From NCBI RefSeq assembly GCF_002159175.1, contig NZ_NFGZ01000008.1:62001-126000 (forward strand): 64,000 bases of DNA, in the 5' to 3' direction. Positions 60,084 through 64,000 of this stretch are shown here, in pieces. Every line of letters begins with the position of its first letter. The first letter of the stretch is position 1. The translations under genes were made by a program, and so were the position numbers. Source of the DNA: Flavonifractor sp. An92. GTDB lineage: Bacteria > Bacillota > Clostridia > Oscillospirales > Oscillospiraceae. The notes under the pieces are model-generated. The model ran no database searches, was not told the origin of the DNA, and saw only the letters and a program-made list of their open reading frames with translations.

Positions 60084-60211
60084 GCCCGGAATCGTTGCGC
60101 TCGCCGCGCAGGCCGCCTACTCGGCGGGAGCCCCATTTCTTTTCGCGAAAAGAAATGGGGAAAAGAAAAGGCGGAGAGGGGAACTTCTCGTTCCCCTCTC
60201 CACTCCCCTCC
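60084..60211 (+). repeat. Structured repeat, copy A
   Basis: Order: GCCCGGA, TTGCGCTCGCCGCGC, a small hairpin, the perfect 30-bp palindrome at 60131-60160 (CCCCATTTCTTTTCG and its complement), GGAAAAGAAAAGGC, a GAGGGGAA/TTCCCCTC hairpin and ACTCCCC. Copy B repeats the same order in inverted orientation with diverged sequence, so the units are related by descent. Confidence 0.8.
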
Positions 60212-60341
60212 AAAAGGGCGGCCTTTTTGCGGCCGCCCCGAATGCCAGGGTACAACGCTTTCCGGATAGGCGGAAAGCCTGGAATTGGCCACGCCCAGCT
60301 GAGGAAACACCGCCGCAGAAGAATGAAAGCCGGGATGCGCT
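60212..60341. other. Spacer between the two repeat copies
   Basis: Non-coding, itself structured: GGGCGGCC/GGCCGCCC hairpin (about 60215-60238) and GCTTTCCG/CGGAAAGC hairpin within CCAGG..CCTGG (about 60245-60282). No gene is seen. Confidence 0.6.
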
Positions 60342-60462
60342 TTGGGGGAGTCCAGAGGGGGGTATCCCCCCTCTGGGCTTTCTTTCCCACCGCTTTCTTC
60401 GCAAAGAAAGCGGTGCCCTGTCCGGGCAGGACGCCCGCGCGGCGAGCGCAAATCCTCCGGGC
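60342..60462 (-). repeat. Structured repeat, copy B (inverted)
   Basis: Minus strand order: GCCCGGA, TTTGCGCTCGCCGCGC, GGGCGTCCTGCCC hairpin, palindrome CACCGCTTTCTT/AAGAAAGCGGTG (60388-60415), GGAAAGAAAGCC, CCAGAGGGGGG/CCCCCCTCTGG hairpin, ACTCCCCC. The 15-mer TTGCGCTCGCCGCGC is identical to copy A. Confidence 0.8.
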
Positions 60463-60530
60463 TCCCCGGGTATAGGCGAAAACAAAAGTGTGCATACTGC
60501 TTTCATCCATAACCTACAGGAGGAAACAGT

Positions 60531-61130
60531 ATGTCCACGACATTTGTCAACAGCGAGACCCGGCTGAACCTGATGCGGGCCTTTGCCGGGGAGAGCCAGG
60601 CCCGCAACCGCTACACCTTTGCCGCGGGGCTGGCTCAGCGGCAGGGCCTTCACGTGCTGGAGCAGGTCTTTACCTTCACCGCCAACCAGGAGCAGGCCCA
60701 CGCCAAGGTCTTTTACGACCAGCTCCAGGAGTTCTCCGGCCAGACCATCCGGGTGGACGGCACCTACCCGGTGGACCTGTTCCCCGACGTGCTGGAGCAG
60801 CTCCGCGCCGCCGTCCACAACGAGTTCCAGGAGTACGAGCACGACTACGCCCGCTTCGCCGCCAAGGCCGAGGAGGAGGGCTTCCCCATCGTCTCCCACC
60901 TCTTCCGCCAGATCGGCTCGGTGGAAAAGGAGCACGGAGAGCGCTTCTCCACCCTGGCCCAGCTCATGGAGCAGGAGGCCCTCTTCGTCTCCCAGAAGCA
61001 GGAGCGCTGGATGTGCCTCAACTGTGGCCACATCGTGGAGGGCACAGCCGCCCCGGCGGTCTGCCCCGTCTGCCGCAAGCCCCAGGGCTGGTTCACCCGC
61101 ACCTCGCTCCTCCTCCCGCCCCAGTCCTGA
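60531..61130 (+). CDS. Rubrerythrin-family protein
   Basis: 199 residues. A four-helix diiron domain with the repeated Glu-x-x-His patterns (LMRAFAGESQARNRYTF, ANQEQAHAKVFYDQL, AAVHNEFQEYEHDYARFA, GSVEKEHGERF) and a C-terminal rubredoxin-like Fe(Cys)4 site (CLNCG..CPVC). It reduces peroxide in anaerobes. AGGAGGAAACAGT precedes the ATG. No clear promoter could be identified between the repeat island and the gene. Confidence 0.95.
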   Translation: MSTTFVNSETRLNLMRAFAGESQARNRYTFAAGLAQRQGLHVLEQVFTFTANQEQAHAKVFYDQLQEFSGQTIRVDGTYPVDLFPDVLEQLRAAVHNEFQEYEHDYARFAAKAEEEGFPIVSHLFRQIGSVEKEHGERFSTLAQLMEQEALFVSQKQERWMCLNCGHIVEGTAAPAVCPVCRKPQGWFTRTSLLLPPQS

Positions 61131-61202
61131 CCCCTTCCCGCGGTGGAATTCCTTCAAAAGCCTCCATTCCGTTCAAATTTTCCTTCATTTTAGCCAAAAG
61201 CC

Positions 61203-61231
61203 TTGACGCTGACAGATAAGGGTGATATAAT
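61203..61231 (+). promoter_or_regulatory. Promoter of the lysine-riboswitch operon
   Basis: TTGACG, 17-bp spacer, TATAAT, about 30 nt before the aptamer. Confidence 0.82.
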
Positions 61232-61268
61232 GCGCCCCAGAACCGATTGTCGCGGGGAAACCCGCTGC

Positions 61269-61435
61269 AATGATAGAGGCGCGGACGCGCATGAGTAACC
61301 GGCACACACGGGCAGAGCACCCGGCCGGTGAAAGGGCCTTCCGCCGAAGGGCCGTATTCCTGCCTGGGGTGCGGTAGCCTGGGCCGTGGGAGAATATCTC
61401 ACGGACTGCCACAAACGGTGTGGAGCGCTATCATT
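61269..61435 (+). ncRNA. Lysine riboswitch (L box)
   Basis: P1 AATGATAG/CTATCATT closes a five-way junction containing the L-box strands AGAGGCGCGG, GCATGAGTAACCGG, GGTGAAAGGGCC, CCGCCGAAGGGCC, GACTGCCAC and GTGTGGAGCGCTATC. It precedes an amino-acid ABC transporter and a terminator, so lysine should shut off the operon. Confidence 0.93.
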
Positions 61436-61475
61436 GACCGCCTGAGCGCCGCAGTTCCTGCGGATCGCTCTTGTC

Positions 61476-61514
61476 GCCATGAACGCTTCCACCAGGAAGG
61501 TTCGTGGCTTTTTT
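61476..61514 (+). terminator. Lysine-riboswitch terminator
   Basis: GCCATGAAC(G)CTTCC, ACCA, GGAAGGTTCGTGGC, then six T. A competing GAGCG..CGCTC hairpin lies between aptamer and terminator. Confidence 0.9.
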
Positions 61515-61555
61515 GTTGCAGAAAAAGCCGTAACAACTGACTGGAGGAACAGAAC

Positions 61556-62479
61556 ATGAAGAAGAATCGCATCGCAGCTCTGACCCTGAGCGCCGCCCTG
61601 GGCCTGTCCCTGACCGCCTGCGGAGGCGGCACCGCCACCACTCCCCAGGACTCCACCGCCCCTGAGAACTCCGCTCCCGTGAGCTCCGCCGCTGTCACCG
61701 GCTCCGGCGTGGAGGACGGCATCCTCACCGTGGGCATGGAGTGCGCCTACGCCCCCTACAACTGGACCCAGATGGACGACTCCAATGGCGCCGTGCCCAT
61801 CAAGAACGTCCCCGGCTCTTACGCCAACGGCTATGACGTGATGATTGCCCAGAAGATCTGCGAGGAGAACGGCTGGGAGCTGGAAGTGGTCTCCACCGCC
61901 TGGGACTCCCTGACTCCCTCCCTGCAGAGCGGCACCATCGACGTGGCCATCGCCGGTCAGTCCATGACCGCCGACCGTATGGCTCAGGTGGACATGGCCG
62001 GCCCCTACTACTACGCTGAGATCGTCTGCGTGACCACCAAGGACAGCACCTACGCCTCCGCCACCTCCATTGCCGACCTGGCCGGCGGCAAGTGCACCGC
62101 CCAGAGCGGCACCATCTGGTACGACACCTGTCTGCCCCAGATCCCCGACGCCCAGATCCAGGCCGCCGCGGAGACTGCCCCCGCCATGATCATGCAGCTC
62201 CAGACTGGCACCGTGGACTTCGTCTGCACCGACCTGCCCACCGCCACCGCCGCTTTGGCCAAGGACGACAGCCTGGTGGTCCTGAACTTCTCCGGCACCG
62301 ACGGCGACTTCCAGTTCGCCTCTGAGGAGGAGCGGGCTGAGAACGTCAACATCGGCATGTCCGTCGTGAAGGGCAACACCGAGCTCCTGGACGCCATGAA
62401 CAGCGTGCTCTCCACCATGACCGTGGATGACTTCAACGCCATCATGGACCAGGCCATCTCCGTGCAGCCTGAGGTTTAA
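61556..62479 (+). CDS. Amino-acid ABC transporter substrate-binding lipoprotein (predicted lysine)
   Basis: 307 residues. Signal sequence with lipobox LSLTACG (Cys at about 22), a Ser/Thr/Pro-rich spacer, then a family 3 solute-binding domain (ILTVGMECAYAPYNWTQ, GYDVMIAQKICEENGWELEV, SLTPSLQSGTIDVAIAGQSM). The lysine riboswitch upstream indicates lysine as ligand. GACTGGAGGAACAGAAC precedes the ATG. Confidence 0.93.
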   Translation: MKKNRIAALTLSAALGLSLTACGGGTATTPQDSTAPENSAPVSSAAVTGSGVEDGILTVGMECAYAPYNWTQMDDSNGAVPIKNVPGSYANGYDVMIAQKICEENGWELEVVSTAWDSLTPSLQSGTIDVAIAGQSMTADRMAQVDMAGPYYYAEIVCVTTKDSTYASATSIADLAGGKCTAQSGTIWYDTCLPQIPDAQIQAAAETAPAMIMQLQTGTVDFVCTDLPTATAALAKDDSLVVLNFSGTDGDFQFASEEERAENVNIGMSVVKGNTELLDAMNSVLSTMTVDDFNAIMDQAISVQPEV

Positions 62480-62482
62480 ACC

Positions 62483-63358
62483 ATGGATCGATTTCTTGCC
62501 CTGGGCCAGGACATGGCCCTTCTGTGGGGCGCCTACTGGAAGTCGTACCTGGGCGGCATGGGCAGCACCGTCCTGCTGGCCGTGGTGGCCACCATCATCG
62601 GCTGCGTCATCGGCCTGGCCTGCGGTATCCTGAACACCATCCCCTACACCAGCTACGACCCCCTGCCCAAGCGCTTCCTGCTCAAGCTGGTCCGCATTTT
62701 GGTGCGGGTCTATGTGGAAGTGTTCCGCGGCACCCCCATGGTGCTCCAGGCCGTGTTCATCTACTACGGCCTCCCATACTTCTCCAGCAACACCATGCGC
62801 TTTGACAACATCTGGACCGCCGCCATCCTGATCGTCTCCATCAACACCGGCGCCTACATGGCCGAGAGTGTGCGCGGCGGCATCCTGTCCATCGACCCCG
62901 GCCAGACCGAGGGCGCCAAGGCCATCGGCATGAACCACTTCCAGACCATGACCAGTGTCATCCTGCCCCAGGCCTTCCGCAATATTCTGCCCCAGATCGG
63001 CAACAACTTCATCATCAACATCAAGGACACCTCGGTCATGTTCATCATCGGCTTCACCGAGCTCTTCGCCGCCCACCGGTACATCACCGGCGTGAATCTG
63101 ATGTACTTCCCCTCCGCCGCCATCGAGATGATCGCCTATCTCACCATGACGCTGATCGCCTCCTTCCTGCTGCGGCTGCTGGAGAAGGTCATGGACGGCT
63201 CGGACAGCTACGAGCTGGTGCAGAACGACCAGCTCATCATGGCCGCAGGCACTTACAGCCACCCGTCCAAGGGCACGCCCTTTGACGAGCGGAGCAAGGA
63301 ACAGCGCAACCGCACCGAGCAGGAGCTCAAGTACGGACGGAACAGGGGGGACCGCTAA
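62483..63358 (+). CDS. Amino-acid ABC transporter permease (predicted lysine)
   Basis: 291 residues, HisM-type. About five membrane helices (WKSYLGGMGSTVLLAVVATI to MIAYLTMTLIASFLLRLLEK) and the EAA loop near SVRGGILSIDPGQTEGAKAI. A hydrophilic C-terminal extension (about 245-291) is longer than usual. Starts three nt after the binding-protein stop with no clear ribosome binding site of its own, so translation is coupled. Confidence 0.93.
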   Translation: MDRFLALGQDMALLWGAYWKSYLGGMGSTVLLAVVATIIGCVIGLACGILNTIPYTSYDPLPKRFLLKLVRILVRVYVEVFRGTPMVLQAVFIYYGLPYFSSNTMRFDNIWTAAILIVSINTGAYMAESVRGGILSIDPGQTEGAKAIGMNHFQTMTSVILPQAFRNILPQIGNNFIINIKDTSVMFIIGFTELFAAHRYITGVNLMYFPSAAIEMIAYLTMTLIASFLLRLLEKVMDGSDSYELVQNDQLIMAAGTYSHPSKGTPFDERSKEQRNRTEQELKYGRNRGDR

Positions 63359-64000
63359 ATGAACGATACCATTCTGGAGGTCCGACACCTCTCCAAATCC
63401 TTCGGGCGCAACCACGTTCTGAAAGACATCGACTTTGCCGTCCGCCCCGGCGATGTGACTTCCATCATCGGCGCCTCCGGCTCCGGCAAGTCCACCCTGC
63501 TGCGGTGCATCAACCTGCTGGAAACCCCCACCAGCGGCGAGATCCTTTTCCACGGGGAGAACATCGCCGGTGGAAAAGTGAACGCCAACTCCTACCGCTC
63601 CAAGGTGGGCATGGTGTTCCAGTCCTTCAACCTCTTCAACAACATGACCGTGCTGGAAAACTGCATGGTGGGCCAGACCAAGGTGCTGAAAAAGAGCCAT
63701 GAGGAGGCCAAGGCCAACGCCATGAAGTATCTGGAGCAGGTGGGTATGGCCCCCTACATCAAGGCCAAGCCCCGCCAGATCTCCGGCGGCCAGAAGCAGC
63801 GCGTGGCCATTGCCCGCGCCCTGGCCATGGAGCCGGAGGTGCTCCTCTTCGACGAGCCCACCTCCGCCCTGGACCCCGAGATGGTGGGCGAGGTGCTCTC
63901 CGTCATGCGGGATCTGGCCAAGGAGGGCATGACCATGCTGGTGGTCACCCACGAGATGGCTTTCGCCCGGGACGTGAGCAACCACGTGGTGTTCATGGCC
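63359..64000 (+). CDS. Amino-acid ABC transporter ATP-binding protein (partial)
   Basis: 214 codons to the right edge, open. Walker [11 protein letters not shown]-loop FQSFNLF, signature [20 protein letters not shown], Walker [14 protein letters not shown], His switch [11 protein letters not shown]: a GlnQ/HisP-type ATPase. The ATG overlaps the permease stop region (TAAATG) with GGGGGGACC upstream. Missing about 30-35 C-terminal residues by family length. Confidence 0.95.
   Translation, partial: MNDTILEVRHLSKSFGRNHVLKDIDFAVRPGDVTSIIGASGSGKSTLLRCINLLETPTSGEILFHGENIAGGKVNANSYRSKVGMVFQSFNLFNNMTVLENCMVGQTKVLKKSHEEAKANAMKYLEQVGMAPYIKAKPRQISGGQKQRVAIARALAMEPEVLLFDEPTSALDPEMVGEVLSVMRDLAKEGMTMLVVTHEMAFARDVSNHVVFMA

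Noticed and set aside
60022-60510. Protein-coding gene in the repeat island before rubrerythrin
   Set aside because: Several frames are open, on both strands, through the palindromes, but none has a ribosome binding site or a recognisable domain, and openness follows from the repeat composition.

Overview
The window is a GC-rich (roughly 60-65 %) chromosomal stretch of a low-redundancy core genome. Gene order (rimP-nusA-ylxR-ylxQ-infB; a complete S10-spc-alpha ribosomal cluster containing adk, map, a KOW protein and infA), AGGAGG-type ribosome binding sites, consensus sigma-A promoters with 17-bp spacers, type Z zinc-binding S14, an SLH-domain surface protein and RNA-based gene control all point to a Firmicute. 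The base composition and gene content fit the Oscillospiraceae (Flavonifractor/Oscillibacter-like gut anaerobes); the family assignment is an inference.

Layout. 1-2.9 kb: transcription/translation operon read leftward (rimP to infB, infB cut by the window edge). 3.0-7.2 kb: MoxR ATPase, DUF58 protein and membrane transglutaminase read rightward. 7.3-9.5 kb: CofE-like ligase and, convergent, an FAD dehydrogenase. 9.5-14.2 kb: leftward typA, HAD phosphatase, RluA-type pseudouridine synthase, then a fluoride riboswitch and a CLC-type anion transporter. 14.3 kb: tRNA-Arg(CCU) with an unusual D/T-loop combination. 14.5-18.2 kb: a COG0701 permease and an EF-G/TetM-like GTPase fused to a Rae1/YacP-like NYN nuclease domain. 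18.3-19.3 kb: lipoate-protein ligase. 19.4-35.9 kb: 32 leftward genes from rpsJ to rplQ, with a long structured S10 leader and a 400-bp non-coding insertion between rpsN and rpsH. 35.9-44.1 kb: one leftward operon carrying every shikimate-pathway step plus chorismate mutase/prephenate dehydratase, preceded by an apparent aromatic leader peptide and attenuator; its last gene fuses an aromatic-acid-exporter-like membrane domain to shikimate dehydrogenase. 44.1-48.9 kb: divergent SLH surface protein and GGDEF/EAL protein. 48.9-52 kb: Cof phosphatase, tRNA-Gly(GCC), HTH regulator, esterase, TspO. 52-57 kb: mfd and a PrsA-like foldase. 57-61 kb: dipeptidase, YtaF/MntP-like membrane protein, zinc-dependent phospholipase-like protein, a repeat island, rubrerythrin. 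61.1-64 kb: lysine riboswitch and an amino-acid ABC transporter, the ATPase cut by the right edge.

How the parts work together. Most of the window is housekeeping, but control by RNA is prominent: a fluoride riboswitch whose aptamer and terminator share sequence, a lysine riboswitch in front of a transporter that can therefore be assigned to lysine, a leader-peptide attenuator for the aro operon and a structured S10 leader. I see no insertion sequence, integrase, prophage, CRISPR array or restriction system. The least explained items are the GTPase-nuclease fusion, the FUSC-AroE fusion, the tRNA-Arg variant and a family of long palindromic repeats (60.1-60.5 kb, 37.4 kb, 28.4 kb, 0.13 kb). 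Long open frames opposite the real genes are a by-product of GC-rich codon use and are not annotated.
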